The notes: a model not told the origin generated them from the letters alone. Shown: positions 8,412 to 15,576, numbered from the stretch's first letter. The stretch: DNA of 64,000 nucleotides from Bacteroidia bacterium (GCA_030430845.1 JAUIKE010000015.1:1-64000); one strand, 5' to 3'. Translations and numbers: made by a program.

Positions 8412-9135
8412 AAGTCAGTTCATTTTCCAGCTCGACGGCCTTGGGAAACAGGATATTATTCTCCAGATGAATATGGAGGTGTAGGTCCTCCTCGAAATCC
8501 TTAAGCAGGGCAAATGCCACCCTGTAAGTGGTACAAGCGTCGGCAGGCGGAGTATATTCATTGGTCAGTGAGGCAATTTTTCTGAATCTTTCCCCTTCGT
8601 TTTCATGCTCGTGCATCATCATGTAGATGGGGTTTTTCACTGTACCGAAAGGCGGACGTTGGATATTGGATGTACTACCTGCATCCGCTTCTGCTAAGGT
8701 TCGGATGACGGGAAAAAGTATTTTTTCTTCTTTATTCATGTGGGAGAGCAGCTCGCCCGATGAGGCGTAAAAGAGTTCTTTTATTTCAAAAAGCTCAGGA
8801 TGGTTTTTCCCATGCACCTTACATAGCTTGTCCAGATAGGCACTCAGTTCGGGTATTTTACTGCGGACATAGCGGTGGTGCTTTTTTTCAATATAGTCCG
8901 CCAGTAAGTCAAGCGACCAGTGAACAAAATTCGAATGGGGAGACTTATCCTGCTCTAATGTTTTTTGAAGCGCTTTTTGCAATTCCTCCTCAGGGATATC
9001 TTTTTTATTACATACCTCCGAAATAGTTCGGTTGCCTTTGCAGCAAAAATCTATACCAAAAGATTTAAAGACGGATGCAGTACGGTAATCGTCCGCTACA
9101 AATTGACCAATGGTTTTATCATTTTCAAATTTCAT
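8404..9135 (-). CDS. ric: Iron-sulfur cluster repair di-iron protein (Ric/YtfE/ScdA)
   Basis: A 243-residue protein with the two-domain Ric layout. Residues 1-60 are the ScdA_N/DUF542 domain with FGIDFCCKGNRTISEVC; the remainder is a hemerythrin-like di-iron domain with HHRYVRSKIPEL, HMNKEEKILFP, HEHENEGERF and HIHLENNILFP. Ric proteins repair Fe-S clusters damaged by NO or oxidative stress. The length is close to the usual ~220-240. It is second in a four-gene operon after a membrane protein and before a hemerythrin, driven by a promoter carrying a palindromic operator. The assignment is firm. Confidence 0.92.
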   Translation of the reverse strand: MKFENDKTIGQFVADDYRTASVFKSFGIDFCCKGNRTISEVCNKKDIPEEELQKALQKTLEQDKSPHSNFVHWSLDLLADYIEKKHHRYVRSKIPELSAYLDKLCKVHGKNHPELFEIKELFYASSGELLSHMNKEEKILFPVIRTLAEADAGSTSNIQRPPFGTVKNPIYMMMHEHENEGERFRKIASLTNEYTPPADACTTYRVAFALLKDFEEDLHLHIHLENNILFPKAVELENELTYA

Positions 9136-9160
9136 AATGTTAAATTTTGATGTTTTTTAC

Positions 9161-9601
9161 CTACGCTACCTTTAAAAGGTTTATTCCAAATATTAGCAAG
9201 CAGAGGACTTTTACCGTTTCCAACCCTACATAGTAAAAATGCAGCTTGGAAGCAGGGACTTCCTGCCCCTGTATGTGCATCTCAGCACGTACATCGAGGG
9301 CCGGCAAAAGCCATAAACCCTGAATAACCACAATCAGAAAAGGAATAATAAAAAATAGTTGCTTCCACTCAAAACCCTTTATTCCTGAAAATAGCATGCC
9401 GGCAATAATGGATATGGACAAAACTAGCTCTACCTTATTGAGTGCGCTGAATACCAAGCGCCCAATACCTAAACCGAGCGGTAAAGTGATGCCTGGCGCC
9501 CGAAATTTTAACCAGGCTTCCATAAAACTGATAGCTCCAACGAAGCCAATCCAGATAAAAACTGCGGCAACGGCAATTGGATATTTAATGAATTCACTCA
9601 T
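9161..9601 (-). CDS. Four-helix membrane protein of the ric operon
   Basis: A 146-residue integral membrane protein with four predicted helices (about 8-28, 48-70, 80-100 and 126-144). Conserved-looking polar residues in or near membranes include GFVGAISFMEAWLKF and NKVELVLS, plus HFYYVGLETVK. The topology resembles DUF4149/TMEM205-like proteins, but the match is only general. As first gene of the ric operon it probably has a role in NO or redox stress. Its ATG overlaps the TGA of a decayed rrf2 copy (TTATGA), so the gene appears to have been captured behind that gene's promoter. Confidence 0.6.
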   Translation of the reverse strand: MSEFIKYPIAVAAVFIWIGFVGAISFMEAWLKFRAPGITLPLGLGIGRLVFSALNKVELVLSISIIAGMLFSGIKGFEWKQLFFIIPFLIVVIQGLWLLPALDVRAEMHIQGQEVPASKLHFYYVGLETVKVLCLLIFGINLLKVA

Positions 9602-9738
9602 AATTGTAAAACCTTGGCAGTAAAAGCTACAGGCGACCCTATTGCTTTGGCGACTTGTTCGAACTCGTTTCGCTATCCTAGTTCTGGCAAAAGAGCGAAG
9701 TGCATACCGGCCCGAATTCTGTATTCAGAAGCTTTTGC
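9598..9738 (-). pseudogene. Decayed Rrf2-family gene, N-terminal half
   Basis: Not an open frame, but the minus-strand translation from 9738 aligns without gaps for about 46 residues with residues 4-49 of the intact Rrf2 regulator at 11315-11749. Shared parts include KA-EY-IRA, AKAIGSPVAFTAKVLQL versus AEAIDSPVAFTAKVLQL, and about 60 percent of positions overall. It has an in-frame TAG near its middle, lacks the start, and stops with a TGA overlapping the ATG of the membrane-protein gene. The promoter upstream has the same layout as that of the intact rrf2. It is therefore a duplicated and truncated copy that now serves as leader. Confidence 0.75.
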
Positions 9739-9764
9739 TTTTTTTAATTTGTAATTTCTATAGT

Positions 9765-9804
9765 CAAAGATAGGGGTAAATATTATATCGGACAAGTTTG
9801 TCCG
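9765..9804 (-). promoter_or_regulatory. Promoter and operator of the ric operon
   Basis: On the minus strand a perfect TAnnTTTG -7 box (TATCTTTG, 9765-9772) lies 16 nt downstream of the near-palindrome CGGACAAACTTGTCCG (9789-9804). The CTTG inside the palindrome falls 20 nt before the -7 box, about where the TTTG -33 element of Bacteroidota promoters is expected. A bound regulator would therefore cover the -33 region, as for a repressor, or contact sigma directly. The same arrangement occurs before the intact rrf2 gene. Confidence 0.65.
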
Positions 9805-9870
9805 TGTTAATTTTGTCACAGTTTTGTACAAAGGCTAATTCAGGCAACCGGACTCCTTTTTGAGGAATAC

Positions 9871-10458
9871 TTACAAGTATATCTTTCTGTTGATTATATC
9901 AATTTTACCTTTCTTTTTTAGCTCTCCGATTGCTCGGATAACCGTTTCGACACGTAGGCCAACCAGGCTCGCAATAGTCTGGCGGGTCATGTCGACCCTG
10001 AATTTGCCTTTTGTTCCTGCATTTAACTTGAGGTAAGTTAACAAGGTCAATATTCGGTGTTCGGCTTCATGACCACCTATTTCTTTCACTATCATTGCTT
10101 TGTATTGAAGGCGCTTGGAAATGATGCGCAGCAACTCAATGCAAAGAGTAGGATATTCGCAAAGCATTTCAATAAACCGGTTCTTTTCCAGGCATAATAA
10201 ACACGTATTCTCCACCGCCTCAGCATTGGCCGGAAAAGGGAATTCACCTAATATGGCAGGTTCGCCGAAGCTTTGACCTTTCTTAAATATGGCCTGTATG
10301 GTTTCATTTCCTTTCTCGTTGTAGTTGTTCATTTTTATACTGCCCCATAAGACTTGATAATAGTACACAGGCATCTCTCCTTCCGTAAACAGGGTCTCGC
10401 CTTTAACCAGTCTTTTTTCTACGGCTCCGCTTTCCCGAAGTATCGTTTCGTTAATCAT
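9871..10458 (-). CDS. Crp/Fnr-family transcriptional regulator
   Basis: A 195-residue regulator: cyclic-nucleotide-binding-like beta-barrel (about 15-120, with KGETLFTEGE and GQSFGEPAIL), dimer helix, and C-terminal helix-turn-helix with TRQTIASLVGLRVETVIRAI. No N-terminal FNR-type cysteine cluster is present. The frame is open to a TTG at 10467, but ATG at 10458 is preferred. It is divergent from a small membrane gene, sharing an intergenic region that holds a perfect 16-bp palindrome. Context next to ric suggests a DNR/NNR-like NO- or redox-responsive role; the effector is not shown by the sequence. Confidence 0.88.
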   Translation of the reverse strand: MINETILRESGAVEKRLVKGETLFTEGEMPVYYYQVLWGSIKMNNYNEKGNETIQAIFKKGQSFGEPAILGEFPFPANAEAVENTCLLCLEKNRFIEMLCEYPTLCIELLRIISKRLQYKAMIVKEIGGHEAEHRILTLLTYLKLNAGTKGKFRVDMTRQTIASLVGLRVETVIRAIGELKKKGKIDIINRKIYL

Positions 10459-10489
10459 TTTGGTCAATATGATTTAGATCATAATTAAT

Positions 10490-10513
10490 CGGACAAATTT
10501 GTCCGTAAATTTG
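10490..10513. promoter_or_regulatory. Perfect 16-bp palindrome and plus-strand -7 box
   Basis: CGGACAAATTTGTCCG (10490-10505) is a perfect palindrome in the 88-bp divergent region between the Crp/Fnr gene and the plus-strand membrane gene. It abuts TAAATTTG (10506-10513), a full TAnnTTTG -7 box pointing to the plus-strand gene 33 bp downstream. A protein bound here would sit between the -33 and -7 elements. Related sites precede the ric operon and rrf2. Confidence 0.65.
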
Positions 10514-10546
10514 CTAAAAAATTGATTCATAAAAAACTATAAGGAT

Positions 10547-10915
10547 ATGATTGATCTTGAGAATGCACATCCGGCCATTGTAAAAGAGCAAGAAAAAAGT
10601 AAAAAGCACAAAGCTGGGATTGTTGCGAGGTACCAAACTTTCTGTGCGAAGCAAGAAAAGCAAGGTGTACTTTGGTATTTGATTCCTCTGATGACCTTAC
10701 CTACGATCGTGATGCCTGCAAGCATTATGGCAATGTCCTATTTTTCGGGATACATGGCTTTTATTGGGATCAGTACTCTCTTGTTTTTCGCCAATATTAC
10801 CCTGACGATCGCCGAGCAGCCTGTAAAAACAAAAGTCACTTTTTATTTACTGACGGTTTTGTTTCATGTGCTTGTTCCTGTTATTGCTTTTTCTTTTGAA
10901 TTATTCTCTTTTTAA
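10547..10915 (+). CDS. Small three-helix membrane protein
   Basis: A 122-residue protein I do not recognise. A polar, lysine-rich N-terminus (about 1-40) is followed by three hydrophobic helices (about 42-62, 68-88 and 98-120). There is no known motif; one Cys lies in YQTFCAK. The promoter carries a perfect copy of the palindrome shared with ric and rrf2, so it probably belongs to the same stress regulon. An AAGGA lies just before the ATG. Membrane protein call is firm, function unknown. Confidence 0.65.
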   Translation: MIDLENAHPAIVKEQEKSKKHKAGIVARYQTFCAKQEKQGVLWYLIPLMTLPTIVMPASIMAMSYFSGYMAFIGISTLLFFANITLTIAEQPVKTKVTFYLLTVLFHVLVPVIAFSFELFSF

Positions 10916-10953
10916 AAGACTTAGAGAATTGCAAAGGCTTATTTTTTACAAGC

Positions 10954-11282
10954 TTAAACCAGCACTTCCATTCCTTCTTTGGCTATTAAACAATTGGGAA
11001 ATATATTTTGATATTTCTTTTCCTGGGTTGCCAAAAGGTTATCATCGTGGTTAGGGTCATGATGAGTAAAAATAAGCTGCTTTACCTGAGCTTGTTTAGC
11101 ACACTCAATGGCTTGGCTAAAATTACTGTGTCCTCAAAACCCGATGCGTTTCCAATTCTGCATCGGTGGATTGGGCGTCGTGGATGAGTAAATCGGCATT
11201 ACTGTTGGAAGTTTGGGTCACAGATCGGTATGGAGCCCCTAACACCATAAAATTTGATATACCAGACAGGATCTTGATTCAT
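10954..11282 (-). pseudogene. Internally deleted metallo-beta-lactamase-fold hydrolase
   Basis: Minus-strand pieces of one protein lie in three frames. The ATG at 11282 opens a 27-residue peptide with KFYGVRGSIPICDPNFQQ, the start of an MBL-fold phosphodiesterase-like enzyme, then a stop. In the next frame comes NADLLIHDAQSTDAELETHR, and after a further shift and stop GHSNFSQAIECAKQAQ and LIFTHHDPNHDDNLLATQ, ending with TAA at 10954. The middle of the fold, including the HxHxDH motif, is missing. Family size is about 250 residues against about 105 codons here. No single frame can encode a working enzyme. Confidence 0.75.
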
Positions 11283-11314
11283 TATTGATTGGATTTCTTG
11301 TTAGCGACCGACAA

Positions 11315-11749
11315 TTACCTTTTTAAAAATGCCATTCCCAAATGTAGTTCTTCTGCCAGGTCGTTAATGGTGGTATTTTGAAGCATTTGTTTCAAATCAT
11401 CTCGAATTCCTTTAAATTGGAAATGCAACGGGCAGGGCTTTTTTTCATTACAGTTTTGCAGGCCCAGGCCACATCCGTTGAATATTTTGTCGCCATCGAT
11501 GGCTGTAACGATATCGATAATATAGATCTTCGATAACTCTTCCACAGGGATTTCATACCCACCCGTCGGACCGTGAATGGAGTGAATGATTTCATTTCTG
11601 GACAGGAGTTGGAGCACCTTGGCCGTAAATGCAACAGGCGAGTCAATGGCTTCTGCAATTTGCTTCAGGCTGCAACGTTCTCCCCGTTTTGACAATCGGG
11701 CCAGGTGAATGCTGGCCCTTATTCCGTATTCGCAGGCTTTGGAAAACAT
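11315..11749 (-). CDS. Rrf2-family regulator, NsrR-like
   Basis: A 144-residue Rrf2 regulator with N-terminal winged helix (CEYGIRASIHLARL, SPVAFTAKVLQLLSRNEII, GPTGGYEI) and the sensor loop with Cys93, Cys100 and Cys106 in GCGLGLQNC and KKPCPLHF. Three closely spaced cysteines mark the Fe-S-binding members such as NsrR (NO sensor) and IscR. Spacing C-x6-C-x5-C is close to that of NsrR. With ric and hemerythrin genes nearby, NO sensing is the best guess. Its own promoter carries a palindrome-like site, implying autoregulation. Intact start (ATG) and full length. Confidence 0.88.
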   Translation of the reverse strand: MFSKACEYGIRASIHLARLSKRGERCSLKQIAEAIDSPVAFTAKVLQLLSRNEIIHSIHGPTGGYEIPVEELSKIYIIDIVTAIDGDKIFNGCGLGLQNCNEKKPCPLHFQFKGIRDDLKQMLQNTTINDLAEELHLGMAFLKR

Positions 11750-11764
11750 GGAATGATTTTTAGG

Positions 11765-11804
11765 TCAAGATAGCGGAAATTGCTTTCTCGGACAAATTGG
11801 TCCT
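11765..11804 (-). promoter_or_regulatory. Promoter and operator of rrf2
   Basis: Minus-strand TATCTTGA (11765-11772, near-consensus -7 box) is separated by 16 nt from the imperfect palindrome CGGACAAATTGGTCCT (11789-11804), whose TTTG lies 20 nt before the -7 box. Positions and spacing are identical to the ric promoter. It begins 16 bp upstream of the rrf2 ATG. Confidence 0.55.
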
Positions 11805-11856
11805 GCTTTAATTTAGCCTTCCTCCGTTCCTTCACCTGATTTAACTGACTGTTCTT

Positions 11857-11919
11857 CTATTTATTCATCAAATCATCTATTTTTAATCGCTGAAAAACCA
11901 TATGAGCCTGACTACCTTC
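11857..11919 (-). pseudogene. C-terminal scrap of a sialidase
   Basis: The minus-strand peptide EGSQAHMVFQRLKIDDLMNK, ending in TAG at 11857, matches the end of the intact sialidase at 23070-24671 (EGSQADLVFQRINLEELLRE) over its whole length. Only about 20 codons remain. It joins directly, in another frame, to the broken alpha/beta-hydrolase fragment, so it marks a deletion junction and an earlier second sialidase gene. Confidence 0.65.
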
Positions 11920-12393
11920 GAATGGGATCCGATTCAAAGGCCATTTTCACATAAGTATCGATGGCTTTTTGACTGATGCTGCCTGGAGTAATAATATCTC
12001 TTGCTGCTTTATTCGGGGTATTCCACTCCGTACTATCTCTGGGAGTTTCACCATACCCCCGCAAGTCAATCGCGTAGCAGGTATATCCCTGATTTAACAT
12101 TCCATCCATTAAGGACAGATCCTCCCCTTCCACCTGCAGGTCAAAATCGGGGATGCTACTCCAGGTACGATCATGTACAAAAAGGATAATTCCTTTAGCA
12201 TTGTCCGCTTCCTTTTGCCAGACTGCCATTGGGTGACCTTCAGACGTTACGGTATACTTTATGAGCCCTTTTTTACTGACAACTGAAATATCCTCTATCG
12301 TATCAATGGATTGATTGTCTGTTCTGCATGAGGTGGCGACGAGAATGATTAGCAGAAAGAGGATGGAGGTGGGGAAGGGTGCAAGGATTTCAT
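11912..12393 (-). pseudogene. Broken alpha/beta-hydrolase lipoprotein
   Basis: A frame without ATG begins after a stop near 12405 and encodes a lipoprotein signal (FLLIILVATSCRTDNQ), then EGHPMAVWQKEADNAKG and the alpha/beta-hydrolase start GIILFVHDRTWSS and CYAIDLRGYGETPRD. The nearest ATG (12393) is one base out of frame, so a frameshift lies near the C-rich stretch after it. After NTPNKAARD the protein jumps to ISQKAIDTYVKMAFESDP, apparently from further along the same enzyme; the GxSxG nucleophile elbow and the catalytic Asp/His are absent. Total about 150 codons against about 300 expected. A 105-residue open piece exists but is unlikely to work. Confidence 0.65.
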
Positions 12394-12475
12394 CGAATGT
12401 ATCCTATAACTTCCGCACTTGGCTGGATGCTTCCATATTCTTTTTGTCCGTGAACATTCCAGCCTATTTTTAAAG

Positions 12476-13057
12476 TTATGAATAGATTATTTGAGAAACT
12501 TTTACTTTCAATGGTTGCAGAACTTCTCTCCCATAATTGGTATGGTATCGATGGTTCTGTAAAAACTTATTATTATCACTAACCCATTCATCATCTGTAT
12601 AAACCAATTTAAGTTCTTGACTCCATTCGACTCGAAGCATTTCCTGATAAATAGGATAACTTTCAAAAGACAAGTGAATGAGGTCTGCGTCGCAAACAAT
12701 CTCCTCCAATAAATTTTTTGGATTTTGAGGTATCTTAGTGGCATTAATACAACCTAAAACCATTTCGATTTTATGGTTAGGATAATTTTGTTTTTTTAAC
12801 CATTCATCAGCCAAACGCTTGCTCACTTCTTCGTGTCCCTTATAACATTCAACATGTCCTAAGTCATGAAAAGCAGCCGCAAGTAAAACTATTTCTAAAT
12901 CATCGAGTGAAAGTCCTTCTTTTCTAGCAATTTTACCCGCTCCTTCAAATACGGTTAGCGTATGATGTAGGTTATGAAATACTCTATTCTTAGGTTGTTT
13001 GGCAATAAGTAATTGTGCTACATAAACAGAAGCCCGTAATGCTATATTTTTTTTCAA
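12476..13057 (-). CDS. HD-domain protein (putative metal-dependent phosphohydrolase)
   Basis: A 193-residue soluble protein with the HD-superfamily metal pattern: FHNLHHTLTV, then AAAFHDLGH (the HD pair), and CDADLIHL for the distal Asp. Enzymes of this type cleave nucleotides or cyclic nucleotides. The domain resembles the N-terminal HD part of some Bacteroidota DUF5706/Pycsar-effector proteins, but no C-terminal membrane domain is attached. The only usable start is TTG (13057), with no in-frame ATG upstream. It lies 16 bp after a four-helix-bundle membrane gene, likely co-transcribed. Substrate unknown. Confidence 0.75.
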   Translation of the reverse strand: MKKNIALRASVYVAQLLIAKQPKNRVFHNLHHTLTVFEGAGKIARKEGLSLDDLEIVLLAAAFHDLGHVECYKGHEEVSKRLADEWLKKQNYPNHKIEMVLGCINATKIPQNPKNLLEEIVCDADLIHLSFESYPIYQEMLRVEWSQELKLVYTDDEWVSDNNKFLQNHRYHTNYGREVLQPLKVKVSQIIYS

Positions 13058-13073
13058 CTTTATGTGTTTTTAA

Positions 13074-13676
13074 TCAACCCTCCTTGGATTTATACAAAAT
13101 AATTATCTGAATAAGAACAGCTAGCACTATTAGAAAGATGGTTTCGGCTTGGGTGAAAAAGTCAATATCTTTCATTGTTTCATTGCTAAGCAGCAGTTGT
13201 CTTCTTCCTTCCTCAAGTTGTATTTTAGATAAACCCTGAAGATTTAGTTTTACATCATTAATTACTTGTACCAAATCACTCCTGTATTCCATGTTATAAT
13301 CTAAACTAATATATTTCTTTTCTGTATTTTCAGCTTTTTGCAAATCCCTTTTTAATCTAGTAAAAATTAATTCTTCCCGATCTGTGAATTTCGTTTGCTC
13401 ATATCTTGCAATCAAGCTCCCCATATCCTGATTGACTTCCTTATTCCTATTCCTTGAAAAAAATGAATCTGATCTCACTAATGCCATCTCTTTCTCATGG
13501 ATTAATAAAATCATATCAAAGATTAAATCATTGGCTACGATTCTATCCTCATATATGGTATTTATGGAATACTGTAATCGGTTAAAATTGTCTTTGTCTA
13601 TTAGGTTTGTGGTTAGAACAATAGCAAATACCAAAAGAATACTAACAATCCATCTAATTTTGTTGAAAATGGTCAT
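13074..13676 (-). CDS. Membrane protein with MCP-type four-helix-bundle sensor
   Basis: A 200-residue protein with a transmembrane helix at each end (about 8-26 and 176-196) and a long helical periplasmic region between them, rich in Glu, Lys and Asp. This is the shape of 4HB_MCP sensor modules of chemoreceptors and kinases, but no HAMP, kinase or signalling domain follows. It probably acts with a partner, possibly the HD protein encoded immediately downstream. ATG start. Identification rests on architecture. Confidence 0.6.
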   Translation of the reverse strand: MTIFNKIRWIVSILLVFAIVLTTNLIDKDNFNRLQYSINTIYEDRIVANDLIFDMILLIHEKEMALVRSDSFFSRNRNKEVNQDMGSLIARYEQTKFTDREELIFTRLKRDLQKAENTEKKYISLDYNMEYRSDLVQVINDVKLNLQGLSKIQLEEGRRQLLLSNETMKDIDFFTQAETIFLIVLAVLIQIIILYKSKEG

Positions 13677-13751
13677 TTTATTACTTTAATATATATTTGA
13701 AAATTTCTAAAAATTTAAAATGAATTTGAAAGCCAATGAAAAAATATTCAG

Positions 13752-14234
13752 TCAAGTGATCTTCATTTTGCTTAAGGCAAGTTGTAATCCGGTAATATCT
13801 TTACAGCCGATAAAATAACTTTCTCCACTTTTGGTTTTAATGGCCAAACCATTCCTTCCAGATAAGGAATATCTTTTTTCATTATATGCAATATTGCCAC
13901 CACTCCATTGCGCAGCTTCTGAGGTCTTAATTATCTCACATCTATCAATTTCACTCCAAGGTATAGTGTGTTTTTTCATCTGTACGGGTGACAGCTTGAA
14001 CTTGATGTTTTTCTCTGTTATGGCTACTTTTAGTTTGAGCTTTGTTAGCCACCAAATAGTAATACCAATTCCGGAGGCTATTATAAAGAGAACAATAGCG
14101 CTGCCAACACTGCGTTCTGATGCAACTAAAAACATTATTCCCTTAATTATTGCAAACAATCCTACTATTCCTAAAATTATCGGTACCAACCTGTTTTCGT
14201 ATTGCTGCGTTTCCTTAAATTTTATTTTTGACAT
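13752..14234 (-). CDS. Membrane protein with bacterial PH-like domain
   Basis: A 160-residue protein: two transmembrane helices close together (about 17-37 and 43-65), then a beta-rich cytosolic domain with ITEKNIKFKLSP, HTIPWSEIDRCEI and GLAIKTKSGESYFIGCKD. This resembles bacterial PH-like (bPH/YdbS-type) domains on a two-helix anchor. Function unknown. A run of nine C lies about 36 bp upstream of the start. Transcribed alone or with the two genes downstream. Confidence 0.6.
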   Translation of the reverse strand: MSKIKFKETQQYENRLVPIILGIVGLFAIIKGIMFLVASERSVGSAIVLFIIASGIGITIWWLTKLKLKVAITEKNIKFKLSPVQMKKHTIPWSEIDRCEIIKTSEAAQWSGGNIAYNEKRYSLSGRNGLAIKTKSGESYFIGCKDITGLQLALSKMKIT

Positions 14235-14586
14235 AATTAATTTCTTTTAATTAGAAACCGTTAAAAGTACCCCCCCCCTTACTTTGTTTATATTAAATTA
14301 ACACTAGGTTAATATTGAATTAATATTTAAAAATATCTTCAATTGGGAAAGGTTGTTCTTTTTTAACCTATTTCGCTGAATCTCTCTTTTTTCATCCCTC
14401 TCCTGAAGTGAACAAATAGAAGATAAAGGGATAAGTGGTAACATCCTTAATGTGCTTACGAGCGAACCTGTAAGCTTTCCATATGAACTTTTATTTTTTA
14501 GTTAGGTGGCTCCGTTTTATTCAATAGGCAAGATGTAACAATAATTTTTTACTCCATCTTGCCTTGTTTCTACGACTGAAATTAAT
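14235..14586. other. AT-rich non-coding boundary between gene blocks
   Basis: About 350 bp without a supported gene. It holds a nine-C run (14270-14278), AT-rich sequence probably acting as promoter for the PH-like gene, and an inverted repeat at 14526-14564. No coding remnant was seen in six frames. Confidence 0.5.
14526..14564 (-). terminator. Hairpin after the sialic-acid PUL operon
   Basis: AGGCAAGATG (14526-14535) and its exact complement (14555-14564) form a 10-bp stem with a 19-nt loop, about 22 bp after the stop of the ROK kinase gene, the last gene of the minus-strand arm. No long U-tract follows, so it may be a weak terminator or 3'-end stabiliser. Confidence 0.45.
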
Positions 14587-15576
14587 CTAATGATTTGATT
14601 TCCAAACCAATGACGCTGCTCCTAAAAGTGCGGCTTCGTTAAGGGCCAATGCAGAAGGAGAAATAGCAATTTTTGATTGATAAAAAGGCATTACATGTTG
14701 GCGAGCGGTTTTGAGGACGGGCTCCAATAATATATTCCCAGCACTAGAAAGCCCTCCTGACAAGAAAATAGCTTCCGGTTCAAATATGGTGTAGAGGTCT
14801 GCTATTTTTTGTCCTAAAATTTTACCGGTGTAATTAAAGGCTTTTAAAGCTATCTTATCGTCTTCAAGTGCCGCTTCATAAATCATTTTGGGGCTTAATT
14901 GGTCAAAGCTAATGGAACGCAAACGGCTTTCCAACCTTAAGTCTGCCAATAATTTATACACCGTCCTTTTGATACCCGAAGCAGAGACATAGGTGTCAAG
15001 ACAACCTTTTGATCCACAACCACATTTTCTGCCGTTTTTTCTTACCACTATATGCCCAAATTCGCCTGCTTTTCCACTTGCCCCTTGTAGTACAATACCT
15101 GATGTCACAATACCGCAACCAAAGCCAGTCCCCAGAGTTAGCACAATATAATCTTTCATGCCTTTCGCTGCACCAAAAAGACCTTCCCCCAAAGCTGCTG
15201 CGTTTCCGTCATTGATTAAGAAAACAGGTAACTTATACTTTTCTTCAAAAAGCTGAACAATTGGAACGTCATTTAAAAAAGCAAGATTTGCAGCACCTTC
15301 TATTGTCCCTTTTTTAGTGTTGCAAGCGGGAGTTCCAATACCGATTCCCAATAAAGTATATGAAAAGTCCAAACGACTCTGGAGGGTGGCGATTTCCTCA
15401 AATAGTTTTTCAAAATACCTTTTTTGAGATTTATAACCTTGAGAGGGTACAGCCGTTTTTTCGAGTATACCCGTTTTGAGGTGAACCAATGCCAGTTTGG
15501 TTGATGTTCCTCCGATGTCGATGCTTATGACTATTTCCAAAAATTGATTTTTTAAAATGAGAAAATAATTTTTCAA
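14587..15576 (-). CDS. ROK-family sugar kinase (likely N-acetylhexosamine/glucose kinase)
   Basis: A ROK kinase with N-terminal ATP site SIDIGGTSTKLALVHL, a second phosphate motif in LTLGTGFGCGIV, the substrate region INDGNAAALGEGLFGA and GEFGHIVV, and the zinc-binding CGCGSKGCLD. Lengths fit (~320). No ATG is available: the frame opens at TTG 15576, and a second TTG at 15540 would give the usual ROK N-terminus (EIVISIDIGG). It ends the hexosaminidase operon, 6 bp after a GH20 gene. In this context GlcNAc or ManNAc released by epimerase and hexosaminidases is the likely substrate; glucose is possible. Confidence 0.85.
   Translation of the reverse strand: MKNYFLILKNQFLEIVISIDIGGTSTKLALVHLKTGILEKTAVPSQGYKSQKRYFEKLFEEIATLQSRLDFSYTLLGIGIGTPACNTKKGTIEGAANLAFLNDVPIVQLFEEKYKLPVFLINDGNAAALGEGLFGAAKGMKDYIVLTLGTGFGCGIVTSGIVLQGASGKAGEFGHIVVRKNGRKCGCGSKGCLDTYVSASGIKRTVYKLLADLRLESRLRSISFDQLSPKMIYEAALEDDKIALKAFNYTGKILGQKIADLYTIFEPEAIFLSGGLSSAGNILLEPVLKTARQHVMPFYQSKIAISPSALALNEAALLGAASLVWKSNH

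Noticed and set aside
12443-12450. TTTGTCCG as a fourth copy of the NO-regulon operator
   Set aside because: Only a half-site with no palindromic partner, and located downstream of a gene rather than at a promoter.
12421-12464. 7-bp inverted repeat GGCTGGA/TCCAGCC as a terminator of the HD gene
   Set aside because: The loop is over 25 nt and no U-tract follows; too weak to call.
14270-14278. Nine-C run as a possible phase-variation tract
   Set aside because: It lies in non-coding sequence upstream of a PH-like gene; no coding frame would be switched and no promoter spacing role can be shown.
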